Assembly: GCF_040932005.1 (NCBI RefSeq)
Contig: NZ_CP162414.1
Location: 2,817,501 to 2,881,500, forward strand
Direction of reading: 5' to 3'
Length of the DNA: 64,000 nt
From: Aestuariibius sp. HNIBRBA575
Lineage (GTDB): Bacteria > Pseudomonadota > Alphaproteobacteria > Rhodobacterales > Rhodobacteraceae
In this document: positions 1 through 8,303 of the stretch, one piece after another
Numbering within the stretch: position 1 is the stretch's first letter
Layout of the letters: every line of letters starts with the position of its first letter
The notes under the pieces: model-generated
Databases searched by the model: none
Told to the model about the DNA's origin: nothing
Seen by the model: the letters and a program-made list of their open reading frames with translations, nothing else
Translations under genes and position numbers: made by a program

Positions 1-120
1 TGGTGCCAATGTCGCGTCGTTCAGCCCACGTCCGCCGGACGCAATAACGCCGTTCAGACGGATGACAGCGACGCGCGGGTCGGATTTGATAAAAGGAATG
101 AAACGTTTCATGCCCTTCAT
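1..120 (-). CDS. S49 family (SppA/SohB-like) peptidase, N-terminal fragment
   Basis: Only the first 40 codons are inside the window; the gene runs off the left edge. The peptide begins MKGMKRFIPFIKSDPRVAV and continues IRLNGVIASGGRGLNDATLAP, which resembles the first beta-strand region of S49 serine peptidases of Rhodobacteraceae (a conserved 'VIRLNGVI' strand before the active-site domain). An internal Met at codon 4 (complement of 111) is an equally possible start. Members of this family cleave membrane-associated or signal peptides. The catalytic Ser and Lys lie outside the window, so activity cannot be judged. It follows an ABC exporter pair on the same strand. Confidence 0.6.
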   Translation of the reverse strand, partial: MKGMKRFIPFIKSDPRVAVIRLNGVIASGGRGLNDATLAP

Positions 121-136
121 GTAGGCGGCAGTTCGT

Positions 137-180
137 CGCGGGACAAGGGAGCGAAGCCAACGCTTTTCCCCTGTCCTGCG
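137..180. repeat. Imperfect long hairpin between exporter permease and S49 peptidase
   Basis: CGCGGGACAAGGG at 137-149 pairs with CCCCTGTCCTGCG at 168-180 (one G-T pair and one mismatch), with an inner AGCG/CGCT stem around the loop AAGCCAA. There is no T-run after it on either strand, so it is not a classical intrinsic terminator. It could be a processing or mRNA-stability element. Confidence 0.35.
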
Positions 181-201
181 CCTGTGGCCTGTTTGTCGCG
201 C

Positions 202-969
202 TTATTGGCGGACGCGCCAGCCGGTTCGGAAAATCCACCAGATCACGCCAAGACAGATGAGTGTGAACAATCCAATCGCCCCCAGGCTAAGCGCGATTGG
301 CACATCTGCCTGCCCAAAAAACGACCAGCGGAACCCGGAAACAAGGTACACAACCGGGTTAAACAGCGTGATTGTCTGCCAGATGGGCGGCAACATTGAG
401 ATCGAATAAAACGACCCGCCCAAAAACACGAGCGGCGTGATCACCAGCAATGGGATCAGCTGCAATTGTTCAAAATTGCCAGCCCAAATACCGATGATAA
501 ACCCAAGCAGTGAAAAGCTGAGACAGGTCAGAACCAAGAAGGCGAGCATCGCAAACGGGTGCTGGATTTGCAAATCCACGAACAAAAACGCCGTCGCCAG
601 AATGATCACTCCGATGAACAATGCTTTGGTGGCCGCCGCGCCCACATATCCAATGGTGATTTCCAGAAAATTCACCGGCGCAGATAGCAATTCTGAAAAC
701 GTGCCGATGAATTTCGGGAAATAAATCCCAAAAGAGGCGTTTGATGTGGCCTGCGTCATGGATGACAACATGATCAAACCGGGCACAATAAACGCCCCAT
801 AGGGGATGCCGTCCACTTGGTCGATGCGCGACCCAATCGCCGCCCCAAACACCACAAAATAGAGCGCGGTCGAAATCACCGGCGACAGAAAGCTTTGCAT
901 AAGGGTGCGGAAAAACCGTGCCATTTCAAACCGGTAGATAGATGCAATCGCCTGCGTGTTCATACTCAT
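202..969 (-). CDS. ABC-2 type exporter permease (YadH-like)
   Basis: A 255-residue integral membrane protein with about six hydrophobic segments and the ABC-2 permease character. The N-terminus carries an [22 protein letters not shown] amphipathic stretch, and [18 protein letters not shown] precedes the second membrane segment, a pattern typical of YadH/NodJ-type permeases. Its start codon overlaps the stop of the upstream ATPase gene by 4 bp (ATGA), so the two are translationally coupled and should form one exporter. The substrate is not known for this family; polysaccharide, drug or lipid export are possible by homology only. Confidence 0.9.
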   Translation of the reverse strand: MSMNTQAIASIYRFEMARFFRTLMQSFLSPVISTALYFVVFGAAIGSRIDQVDGIPYGAFIVPGLIMLSSMTQATSNASFGIYFPKFIGTFSELLSAPVNFLEITIGYVGAAATKALFIGVIILATAFLFVDLQIQHPFAMLAFLVLTCLSFSLLGFIIGIWAGNFEQLQLIPLLVITPLVFLGGSFYSISMLPPIWQTITLFNPVVYLVSGFRWSFFGQADVPIALSLGAIGLFTLICLGVIWWIFRTGWRVRQ

Positions 970-1886
970 TCTCCTACAAGTCCAACAAAGATTTCTTCGA
1001 GCGAACTTTGTTCTGTGCTGAGGTCGCGCAGATGTAATCCGGCCTTTTGCAGATCAGACAACAACGCGGTAATCCCGGTGCGTTCTGCCGTGGTGTCATA
1101 GGTGTAAATCAACTGATTTCCCTGATCCCCCAGCGCCAGATTATACTCTGACAAACTCTCTGGCAGGGCGTCCAAACGTTCGGTCAGTTCAATCGACAGC
1201 TGTTTTTGCCCCATCCGGCGCATCAACGCGTCTTTTTCCTCAACCAACAGGATTTCACCGTTGTTGATCACGGCAATCCGGTCGGCCATGGCTTCGGCTT
1301 CTTCGATGTAATGCGTCGTCAGGATGATCGTGACCCCCTGCTTTTTAAGCTCGGCCACGGTTTCCCACATGCTTTTGCGCAACTCGACATCCACACCGGC
1401 ACTGGGTTCGTCCAAAAACAGAACGCGCGGCGAATGCGACAGCGCCTTGGCGATCAGCACACGGCGTTTCATTCCGCCCGACAGCATCATGATTTTGGCT
1501 GTGCGTTTATCGCCCAACGACAGCTGCCCCAGAACCTGATCCAAAAACGCATCGTCGCGTTTTTTCCCGAACAACCCTCGCGAAAACCGCACGGTGTTGA
1601 TCACGGTTTCGAACGGCTCCAGATTGATTTCCTGTGGCACCAGCCCAATCAAGTCACGTGCAGCGCGAAAATCGGTTTCGGTGTCATGCCCGCCGACGCT
1701 GATTGTGCCATCTGTGGCCTTGGTAATACCGCAAATCGTTGAAATCAGGGTTGTTTTCCCCGCACCATTTGGCCCGAGCAACGCAATAATTTCACCTTCT
1801 TCGATGTCGAGGTTCACAGATTTGAGCGCCTCAAACCCGCCCGGATAACGTTTGGTCAGATTACGGACCGATACAATGGGTGCCAT
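966..1886 (-). CDS. ABC exporter ATP-binding protein (YadG-like)
   Basis: A 306-residue nucleotide-binding subunit. Walker A GPNGAGKT is at residues 38-45, signature LSGGM at 135-139, Walker B VLFLDEP at 155-161, followed by an H-loop in [17 protein letters not shown]. The C-terminal 80 residues after the H-loop form the extra domain usual in DrrA/YadG-type exporter ATPases, ending in [12 protein letters not shown]. It is the first gene of a two-gene operon with the overlapping permease downstream. ATP hydrolysis here would drive substrate export through the permease. Confidence 0.93.
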   Translation of the reverse strand: MAPIVSVRNLTKRYPGGFEALKSVNLDIEEGEIIALLGPNGAGKTTLISTICGITKATDGTISVGGHDTETDFRAARDLIGLVPQEINLEPFETVINTVRFSRGLFGKKRDDAFLDQVLGQLSLGDKRTAKIMMLSGGMKRRVLIAKALSHSPRVLFLDEPSAGVDVELRKSMWETVAELKKQGVTIILTTHYIEEAEAMADRIAVINNGEILLVEEKDALMRRMGQKQLSIELTERLDALPESLSEYNLALGDQGNQLIYTYDTTAERTGITALLSDLQKAGLHLRDLSTEQSSLEEIFVGLVGE

Positions 1887-2037
1887 GTTAATTCCCTGAA
1901 AAATGGTCAGGGCACATTAGCGTTCACCTTGGGATTGTCCATCAACACCAATGCACACAAGCCATGCTAAATTGTATAGATTGACGCCACTGACCGCGAT
2001 CTGCCGATCAATTTGGGGCCCCGATTAGTGAGCCAGA

Positions 2038-2841
2038 TTAGTGGGCTGGACGGGATACCGGATCGATCAAGCTGCGCCCGCCATCCACGGTTACGATCTG
2101 CCCCGTCACAAAGCTGGACGCGTCGCTGGCCAGATATTGCACGGCATCAGACACTTCGGTGGGTTTGGCGATCCGAGACAAAGGCGTGGATTCAATGATG
2201 CATTCCCGCAGCCCTTCAGTTTCGCGCAACGCGCCTTTTAGGCTGGCGCTCATGACGGACCCAAACGCAACGGCGTTGACCCGAATCCGATGCGGAGCCA
2301 AAGCCACCGCCAAGGACCGGGTCATTTGATCCAATGCGGCGGTTGAGACGGAATATGCCAACAATTCAGGATGGGTGCGCCGCGCCGCAATAGAGCTGAG
2401 ATTGATAATCGACCCGACCTGTCCTTCGGTCTGACCTTCGGCTTGTTTGATCATGCGTTTTGCCACCAATTGCGACAGCCGCAAGGATGTGATCAGGTTT
2501 TGGTTCAGCAGGGTTGTGACCGCGTCATCATCCGCATTCAACGGATCAGACATAACCACCTGACGTGACGCATTCACCAGAATATCCACCCGTTCAAACG
2601 CGTCAATCGTCGCGGATAACAGGTTCGCCAATGTCAGCTTTTCCCGCAAATCCCCTGCGAAAACTTGCATACGCGCCTCTGCGGCGGCATCTTCGCCCAC
2701 TTCTTTTTGCAGGTTGGGTTCGTCCATATCGGCAAACACCACATTGGCCCCAGCCCGAACAAAATGCCGTCCGATGGCCAGCCCCACGCCATTTGCAGCC
2801 CCAGTGACGATGGCGGTTTTACCTGCGATGGAAAAGGACAT
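2038..2841 (-). CDS. SDR-family protein with a degenerate catalytic motif
   Basis: A 267-residue Rossmann-fold protein of the classical short-chain dehydrogenase/reductase type. The dinucleotide-binding motif TGAANGVG is at residues 13-20, an acidic residue follows beta-2 (FADMD), and the active-site serine (LSS, 149-150) and tyrosine (Y163) are present. The usual YxxxK lysine is replaced: the sequence reads YSVST, with Thr167 where Lys is expected. The NNAG motif is also altered to VNAS. That lysine orients the nicotinamide ribose and lowers the tyrosine pKa, so normal oxidoreductase chemistry is doubtful. The C-terminus is typical (VTGQIVTVDGGRSL). It lies between the ABC exporter and the methyltransferase on the same strand. 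Confidence 0.85.
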   Translation of the reverse strand: MSFSIAGKTAIVTGAANGVGLAIGRHFVRAGANVVFADMDEPNLQKEVGEDAAAEARMQVFAGDLREKLTLANLLSATIDAFERVDILVNASRQVVMSDPLNADDDAVTTLLNQNLITSLRLSQLVAKRMIKQAEGQTEGQVGSIINLSSIAARRTHPELLAYSVSTAALDQMTRSLAVALAPHRIRVNAVAFGSVMSASLKGALRETEGLRECIIESTPLSRIAKPTEVSDAVQYLASDASSFVTGQIVTVDGGRSLIDPVSRPAH

Positions 2842-2879
2842 GTGTTTCTCCTGTGACCCAGATCAGACGCTATGCGATT

Positions 2880-3860
2880 CTAGCGTTTGGGGCGAGAGGC
2901 ATGGAAAAGCTTAAAGGAATTATCCCCATAAAGTTCTTCTCCGTTGCGGAAAGTATCTTTGAGATGACGTTCGTAAGGCAGATGCCGATTGGCAACCAGC
3001 CACAGATGCCCAGACGGTTTCAACATCCGAGCCGCCGCCGCAATAAACGCCCGACCTAACGCCGGATCAGCCGCGCGGGATGTGTGAAACGGCGGGTTAC
3101 AGATGATCGTATCGTAGGGGTCAGACGGGGCAAATGTGGTGGCATCCGCCCAATGAAAATGCGCCCGTTCATCGGTCACGTTCAAACGCGCGCAATCCAG
3201 GGCCAGCGCTTCTGCTTCGACCAGATCAACGGATTTTACCTTTTCATACTTCAGCGCAGCAAGGCTAAGATAGCCCCAGCCCGCACCCAGATCTGCGACA
3301 CGGCCGAACAATTTGGGCGGCAACGCATCCACCAACAAAGCCGACCCGCGATCAACCTGACCATCCGAAAATACCCCAGCCGTCGTGTAATAGCCATGAT
3401 CGCCACGCGCCGGGTCAGGGACCAGCCAGTCGTCAAACTTGCCTTTGGCGGCATCCGCGTCAAACCAGAACAGCCGCCCATGTGCCTTGGGAATGGATGG
3501 CAAATCGCCCAGCCGTTTGCGACATTCCTTGAATACCGCATCAGCGCCGTCGGTTTTTTGACCATCAATGATCACGATCCCACTGGACAGGTTGCAGGCC
3601 CGTGCCACCATATCACGTGCCAACGCTTTGGCCCGTGGCAGCACCACAATCATCGCCTCGGCAGGTGACGCTTTGGGCATCACCTGATATCCACGCCGGT
3701 CCCATGCATCGCAATCGGGTTTGAACGTATGTTCGATCAACACCTGATCTGGCGCGACCGGCAGGTCATAATCCGCAGGGGGACGCAGCACCGCAATGGG
3801 GCCTGAAAACTCGAAAGCGCCCTGATCGAGCGCTGTTTGTAGACGTGAATTTTTGGACAT
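2880..3860 (-). CDS. Class I SAM-dependent methyltransferase, RsmC-like
   Basis: A 326-residue protein with the two-domain layout of RsmC/RlmG rRNA guanine-N2 methyltransferases: a degenerate N-terminal methyltransferase-like half and a catalytic C-terminal half. The SAM motif I reads VADLGAGWGYLSLAAL, the acidic end of beta-2 is VDLVEAE, and the catalytic motif is NPPFHTS, the form characteristic of RsmC (16S rRNA m2G1207). The gene is 16 bp downstream of clpS and probably co-transcribed with it. RsmC versus another N2-guanine rRNA methyltransferase cannot be settled from sequence alone. Confidence 0.85.
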   Translation of the reverse strand: MSKNSRLQTALDQGAFEFSGPIAVLRPPADYDLPVAPDQVLIEHTFKPDCDAWDRRGYQVMPKASPAEAMIVVLPRAKALARDMVARACNLSSGIVIIDGQKTDGADAVFKECRKRLGDLPSIPKAHGRLFWFDADAAKGKFDDWLVPDPARGDHGYYTTAGVFSDGQVDRGSALLVDALPPKLFGRVADLGAGWGYLSLAALKYEKVKSVDLVEAEALALDCARLNVTDERAHFHWADATTFAPSDPYDTIICNPPFHTSRAADPALGRAFIAAAARMLKPSGHLWLVANRHLPYERHLKDTFRNGEELYGDNSFKLFHASRPKR

Positions 3861-3876
3861 GAGCGGCGTCTGGCGC

Positions 3877-4218
3877 CTATTCCTTTTCCATGGTGCATTG
3901 CAGCGGGTGCTGGTGACGCTGTGCGAAACCCATCACTTGCGCGACTTTGGTTTCTGCAATCTCATGGCTGAACACCCCGACAACGGCAACGCCTTTTTTG
4001 TGAACCGTCAGCATCAGTTCGAACGATTGCGCATGTGTCAGGCCAAAAAACCGTTCCAACACCATGACGACGAATTCCATCGGTGTGAAATCGTCGTTTA
4101 ATATCATAACCTTGTACATTGGCGGACGTTTGGTCTTGGGGCGTGTTTTCAGCGCCAGACCCGGTTCATCAATCCCGTCATCTTCGCGATCTGCCATCAT
4201 ATAGAAATCAGCCAACAT
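3877..4218 (-). CDS. clpS: ATP-dependent Clp protease adaptor ClpS
   Basis: 113 residues with the ClpS core: [19 protein letters not shown] (N-degron pocket with the NDD motif), a VLERFF helix and [24 protein letters not shown], ending in [10 protein letters not shown]. ClpS delivers N-end-rule substrates to ClpAP and blocks degradation of SsrA-tagged proteins by ClpA. clpA is not in the window. The start is uncertain: Met7 or Met8 (complement of 4200 or 4197) would also give a complete protein. Upstream of the first ATG is an AAGG at a rather long distance. Confidence 0.95.
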   Translation of the reverse strand: MLADFYMMADREDDGIDEPGLALKTRPKTKRPPMYKVMILNDDFTPMEFVVMVLERFFGLTHAQSFELMLTVHKKGVAVVGVFSHEIAETKVAQVMGFAQRHQHPLQCTMEKE

Positions 4219-4610
4219 CTGGATTCTGACCTTTTGTCATTCTGCCACCGGGTCTGTAATATAAGAGAGTTCAGGATTATGAAAACCCCAACCGCGCGTT
4301 ATCATGGTAAAAGTCACACATTTGATATCACCGCCACGTGCGACACTGCCTTTTCTGACCGTCTAAGTCCCACAATTTCCTTAAACCTTTCTTAATCAAT
4401 TGGGGCAATCAGATTGCCCTGCCCCTCTATCTAGCGACAATTTTGGAATACGCCGCTATATCTGGATTGCCTTGCATGAAAGACACACTTCATACCATTG
4501 AAAATAAGGTATTTTTAAGATGCCCATACCCGTGCTAGGGTGATTTCATAATTTGAGGTGCCACCAAAAAAACCGGCACCCATGAGGCAGAACATCGAGA
4601 GGCTCACGAC
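4219..4610. other. 392-bp gene-poor region between clpS and the D,D-carboxypeptidase
   Basis: This divergent intergenic stretch must hold the promoters of clpS (minus) and dac (plus). I see no convincing large ORF. It contains a 38-codon ORF on the plus strand (4279-4395, ATG two bases after AGGATT), a perfect 7-bp hairpin GGGCAAT-CAG-ATTGCCC at 4403-4419, and a GGTGCC/GGCACC hairpin with an A-rich loop at 4557-4580 in the dac leader. The middle (4420-4550) is AT-richer than the surrounding genes. Confidence 0.6.
4403..4419. repeat. Perfect 7-bp hairpin
   Basis: GGGCAAT, loop CAG, ATTGCCC. It sits eight bases after the stop of the possible 38-codon ORF. There is no T-run, so a terminator role is only weakly supported. 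Confidence 0.4.
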
Positions 4611-6017
4611 GTGTACAGTCGTTTAGGGAATCCCGCCCGAACCGGGATGCTATTGCTATGCGTAATGCTATTGGCCGCGCTTGCGCCATTGGCCAGCCGT
4701 GCCGCACCATATGCGGCATTGGTCATGGATGCCCGCAGCGGCGAGGTTTTGCATTCTCGCAATGCAGACACACAATTGCATCCCGCGTCATTGACCAAAA
4801 TGATGACGCTCTACATTGCATTCGAAGCGGTGGAACGTGGCGAAATCGGACTGGACACGATGGTGACCATTCCCCGTGCCGCCGCGGCTGAACCTCCGTC
4901 CAAGCTGGGGCTTCAGGCAGGGCAACAAATCCGGTTCCGCTATTTGATCCGCGCGGCGGCCGTGAAATCCGCCAATGACGCAGCCACCGCGATTGGCATT
5001 ACGATTTCCGGGTCCGAAGCCGCCTTTGCCCGCCGCATGAATCGTACCGCGGCCGCGATGGGGATGACACGCACCCAATTCAAAAACGCCCACGGTTTGA
5101 CCGAAGTTGGCCATATGTCCACGGCCCGCGATATGTCCATTTTGGGGCGGCACATGATTTATGACTGGCCGCAATATTATAACATCTTTTCGCGTCGTTC
5201 TGCCGATGCGGGTATCCGCACCGTCAACAACACCAACCGCCGTTTTCTGAATGCATATCAAGGCGCTGACGGGATCAAGACAGGCTATACACGCGCCGCT
5301 GGTTTCAATTTGGTTGCCTCTGCCGAACGTGGATCAGAACGCATTATTGCAACCGTTTTTGGCGGCTCCTCCACCGCCAACCGCAACGCCCGCGTTGCGG
5401 AACTATTGGATATGGGGTTTAGCCGCGCCCCCACCCGCGTCGCGTTCCGCCCTCCATCCAGACCGGCCTATCGCGGCAATGAACCCGGAGCCGGACCGCG
5501 TGTCGTCAGGGTCAGCGGCGCCGTTAGCCGATCATTGCGACCACAAATGCGAACGCCGACACAGCCGCCTGTGGTCATGGTATCGGCCGATATCCTCCAA
5601 GAAGCGATGGAAACACCATTGGCAGAAGCCCCCGCACAGGTCCCCACACAGGCACAGGCACCCGCCCAGATTCAACCGCAGGCGCGGCCCGAAAATCTGG
5701 TGATGGCCGCCGTCGCCACGCCGCCGCCACCTGCAGAGGTTGCGCCAGAAATTGTCACCCGCGTTTCATCCTCTGGTGGACGCCATTGGGGCATCAATGT
5801 CGGGCGCTACACCACCCGCTATCAGGCGGAACGGGTTTTGCTGCGTGTTGCCCTAAATGAAATGAGCACACTAGACGGATCACTGCGCCGCGTGTCGTCA
5901 TCTGCACGTGGACATGATGCAAATTTCATGGGGCTAAACCGCGAAACTGCTGAACTAGCGTGCCGTCGATTGCAAGCCCGTGGAACGACATGCTTTATGA
6001 TCGGACCTGATTCATAA
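4611..6017 (+). CDS. D-alanyl-D-alanine carboxypeptidase (S11) with C-terminal SPOR domain
   Basis: 468 residues: an N-terminal signal sequence (about residues 10-31, cleaved after SRA), an S11 penicillin-binding domain with SLTK (Ser60, Lys63), SAN (120-122) and KTG (223-225) motifs, then a Pro/Gln/Ala-rich linker (about 320-385) and a terminal SPOR-like domain (about 390-468, WGINVGRYTTRYQAERVLL). The enzyme trims the terminal D-Ala from periplasmic peptidoglycan pentapeptides; the SPOR domain should target it to denuded glycans at the division site. The start is GTG at 4611 with a GAGAGG Shine-Dalgarno. The FAH-family gene begins 14 bp downstream. Confidence 0.92.
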   Translation: MYSRLGNPARTGMLLLCVMLLAALAPLASRAAPYAALVMDARSGEVLHSRNADTQLHPASLTKMMTLYIAFEAVERGEIGLDTMVTIPRAAAAEPPSKLGLQAGQQIRFRYLIRAAAVKSANDAATAIGITISGSEAAFARRMNRTAAAMGMTRTQFKNAHGLTEVGHMSTARDMSILGRHMIYDWPQYYNIFSRRSADAGIRTVNNTNRRFLNAYQGADGIKTGYTRAAGFNLVASAERGSERIIATVFGGSSTANRNARVAELLDMGFSRAPTRVAFRPPSRPAYRGNEPGAGPRVVRVSGAVSRSLRPQMRTPTQPPVVMVSADILQEAMETPLAEAPAQVPTQAQAPAQIQPQARPENLVMAAVATPPPPAEVAPEIVTRVSSSGGRHWGINVGRYTTRYQAERVLLRVALNEMSTLDGSLRRVSSSARGHDANFMGLNRETAELACRRLQARGTTCFMIGPDS

Positions 6018-6031
6018 TCAAAGGCCAGATC

Positions 6032-6718
6032 ATGGCACAACTTGCATTTCACACGCCTTCGGCACCCGTTTTGCCGACCACACAATCTGATGTTTACCTC
6101 CCCGTCCGGCGCATTTTTTGCGTCGGGCGAAACTATTCTGAACATGCGATTGAAATGGGCAATGACCCAGCCGAGCCGCCGTTCTTCTTTACCAAACCGG
6201 GCGATGCCATTGTGCGATCCGGATCAGAAATCCCGTTTCCCAAGGCCACGCAAAACCTGCATCACGAGGCGGAATTGGTTGTGATCATTGGGAAATCTGG
6301 CAGCGATATCGCTGTGGAAAACGCGCTAAGCCATGTTTGGGGCTATGCGGCGGGCAATGATCTGACCCGCCGTGACATTCAATCCAAAGCAAAAGAGCAG
6401 CGCCGTCCATGGGACATGGCCAAGGGGTTTGACCGTTCCGCCGTGATCGGAACTGCGGCCCCTGTTTCTCAGGTTGGGCATTTAAATGCGGGGCGCATCA
6501 CATGTCATGTCGACAATGAATTGCGTCAGGACAGCGACCTGTCACGGATGATTTGGCCGACTGCGGATGTGATCAGCTATCTGTCGGGATTGGTCGACCT
6601 GGCGCCCGGTGATCTGATCATGACCGGCACACCCGCTGGCGTTGGACCGATCCAGTCAGGGCAAACCTGTGATGTGGACATCGACGGGCTTGCCCCTGCA
6701 TCGGTTACGTTTCGCTAG
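6032..6718 (+). CDS. Fumarylacetoacetate hydrolase (FAH) family protein
   Basis: 228 residues, the length of single-domain FAHD1/YcgM-type proteins. Recognisable motifs are CVGRNYSEHAIEMG near the N-terminus, PFFFTKPGDAI, HHEAELVVIIG (metal-binding Glu residues), GYAAGNDLTRRDIQ, and the C-terminal LAPGDLIMTGTPAGVGP. Such proteins are Mg-dependent hydrolases or decarboxylases acting on 2-oxo acids (acylpyruvase, oxaloacetate decarboxylase, homoprotocatechuate pathway enzymes); which one cannot be told here. The Shine-Dalgarno AAAGG precedes ATG 6032. It is probably co-transcribed with the carboxypeptidase. Its last 14 bp overlap the 3' end of the convergent yejF gene. Confidence 0.88.
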   Translation: MAQLAFHTPSAPVLPTTQSDVYLPVRRIFCVGRNYSEHAIEMGNDPAEPPFFFTKPGDAIVRSGSEIPFPKATQNLHHEAELVVIIGKSGSDIAVENALSHVWGYAAGNDLTRRDIQSKAKEQRRPWDMAKGFDRSAVIGTAAPVSQVGHLNAGRITCHVDNELRQDSDLSRMIWPTADVISYLSGLVDLAPGDLIMTGTPAGVGPIQSGQTCDVDIDGLAPASVTFR

Positions 6719-8303
6719 ACCGCCCTTCAAACGCTGCGGCCATCAATTGCCGTGTATATTCGGTCTGAGGCGCATCAAAAATCTGATCCACGGGCCCCGC
6801 TTCGACGACATCACCCTGTTTCATCACCATCACTTTGTGGCTCAGGGCGCGCACGACCTTTAGGTCATGGGAAATAAACAGATAGGCTAGCTGGTGTTTC
6901 TGCTGCAATTCACGCAGCAATTCCACAATCTGAACCTGCACTGTCATATCCAACGCCGATGTCGGTTCATCCAGAACCAGCAATTTCGGGCGCAAGATCA
7001 TCGCCCGTGCAATCGCGATCCGTTGCCGTTGCCCGCCTGAAAATTCATGCGGATAGCGATCCATCACGGCGGGGTCCAACCCAACTTCGGTCATGATTTC
7101 CGACACCAGAACACGTTTGTCCGCCTTATCGGCAATGCCATGCACGGCCAAACCTTCGGCGATGATTTCGGCAACGGTCATGCGCGGCGACAACGATCCA
7201 AACGGGTCCTGAAACACGATTTGCATATCACCACGCAGCGGCCGCATTTGGCGGGGTGTCAGATCTTTGATCTGTTGATCCTGAAATTCGATCCCGCCTT
7301 CTGAGTGGATCAAACGCATGATCGCCAACGCCAATGTGGTTTTGCCCGACCCGCTTTCGCCCACCACGCCCAGCGTTTCCCCGGCCCGCACCGACAGTGT
7401 GGCGTCATTCACCGCTTTGACATATCCAACGGTCCGCCGCAGCAATCCGCGATGGATTGGGAACCAGATTTTCAAGTTTTCAGTCGACACGATTTCGGCG
7501 GCACCGCCAGGCACAGGTGCAGGTGTTCCCGTGCTTTCGGCGGCCAACAACATCTGCGTGTATGGATGGCGCGGATTGTCAAAAATTTCCGACGTTTTCC
7601 CGGTTTCGACGATTTCTCCATCCTTCATCACACAGACCCGATCCGCGATTTTGCGCACAATGGTCAGATCATGGGTGATGAACAGCAGGCTCATGCCTTC
7701 GGAGGTTTTCAGATCCGCCAACAGATCCAGAATTTGCGCCTGAATGGTCACATCCAGCGCTGTGGTCGGTTCATCCGCCACCAGCAATTCGGGACCATTG
7801 GCCAGCGCCATCGCGATCATGACCCGCTGACGCTGCCCCCCCGACAATTGGTGCGGATAGGAATTCAGGCGACTTTCGGGGTCGCGAATGCCCACTTTGG
7901 TCAGCAATTCAACGATCCGGGTCCGCACAGCTTCGCCGCGCAGGCCCTGATGCAGCTCAATCGATTCCGACAGCTGTTTTTCCAGCGTGTGCAGCGGGTT
8001 CAGCGACGTCATCGGTTCTTGAAAGATAAAGCTGATGTCATTGCCGCGCACGGCCTGCAATTCTGTTTCGCGGGCGCCGACCATTTCACGCCCACCATAG
8101 GTGATGGACCCGTCGATATATGCGCTGTCACCCAACAGGTTTACCGTCGACAAGGCAGTGACCGATTTGCCCGACCCGCTTTCGCCGACCAGCGCGACGG
8201 TTTCGCCTTTGGCCACGTCAAAGGACAAACCGCGCACAGCATGGGTGGTTTCGCCGTCTTGGCGGAACCGAACGTTCAGGTTTTTCACCTTCAACAGGCT
8301 CAT
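6705..8303 (-). CDS. yejF: Peptide ABC importer, tandem ATP-binding protein YejF
   Basis: 532 residues with two complete nucleotide-binding domains fused in tandem, as in YejF. The first Walker A GESGSGKS is at 40-47 and its signature LSGGQRQRV near 153; the second Walker A GESGSGKTT is near 315 with signature FSGGQRQRI near 425. Each half ends with an oligopeptide-transporter-type C-terminal patch (NPRHPYTQMLLAA and APQTEYTRQLMAA). It energises uptake through YejB/YejE. The start overlaps the end of yejE by 4 bp. It is the last gene of yejABEF, and its 3' end overlaps the convergent FAH gene. Confidence 0.95.
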   Translation of the reverse strand: MSLLKVKNLNVRFRQDGETTHAVRGLSFDVAKGETVALVGESGSGKSVTALSTVNLLGDSAYIDGSITYGGREMVGARETELQAVRGNDISFIFQEPMTSLNPLHTLEKQLSESIELHQGLRGEAVRTRIVELLTKVGIRDPESRLNSYPHQLSGGQRQRVMIAMALANGPELLVADEPTTALDVTIQAQILDLLADLKTSEGMSLLFITHDLTIVRKIADRVCVMKDGEIVETGKTSEIFDNPRHPYTQMLLAAESTGTPAPVPGGAAEIVSTENLKIWFPIHRGLLRRTVGYVKAVNDATLSVRAGETLGVVGESGSGKTTLALAIMRLIHSEGGIEFQDQQIKDLTPRQMRPLRGDMQIVFQDPFGSLSPRMTVAEIIAEGLAVHGIADKADKRVLVSEIMTEVGLDPAVMDRYPHEFSGGQRQRIAIARAMILRPKLLVLDEPTSALDMTVQVQIVELLRELQQKHQLAYLFISHDLKVVRALSHKVMVMKQGDVVEAGPVDQIFDAPQTEYTRQLMAAAFEGRSSET

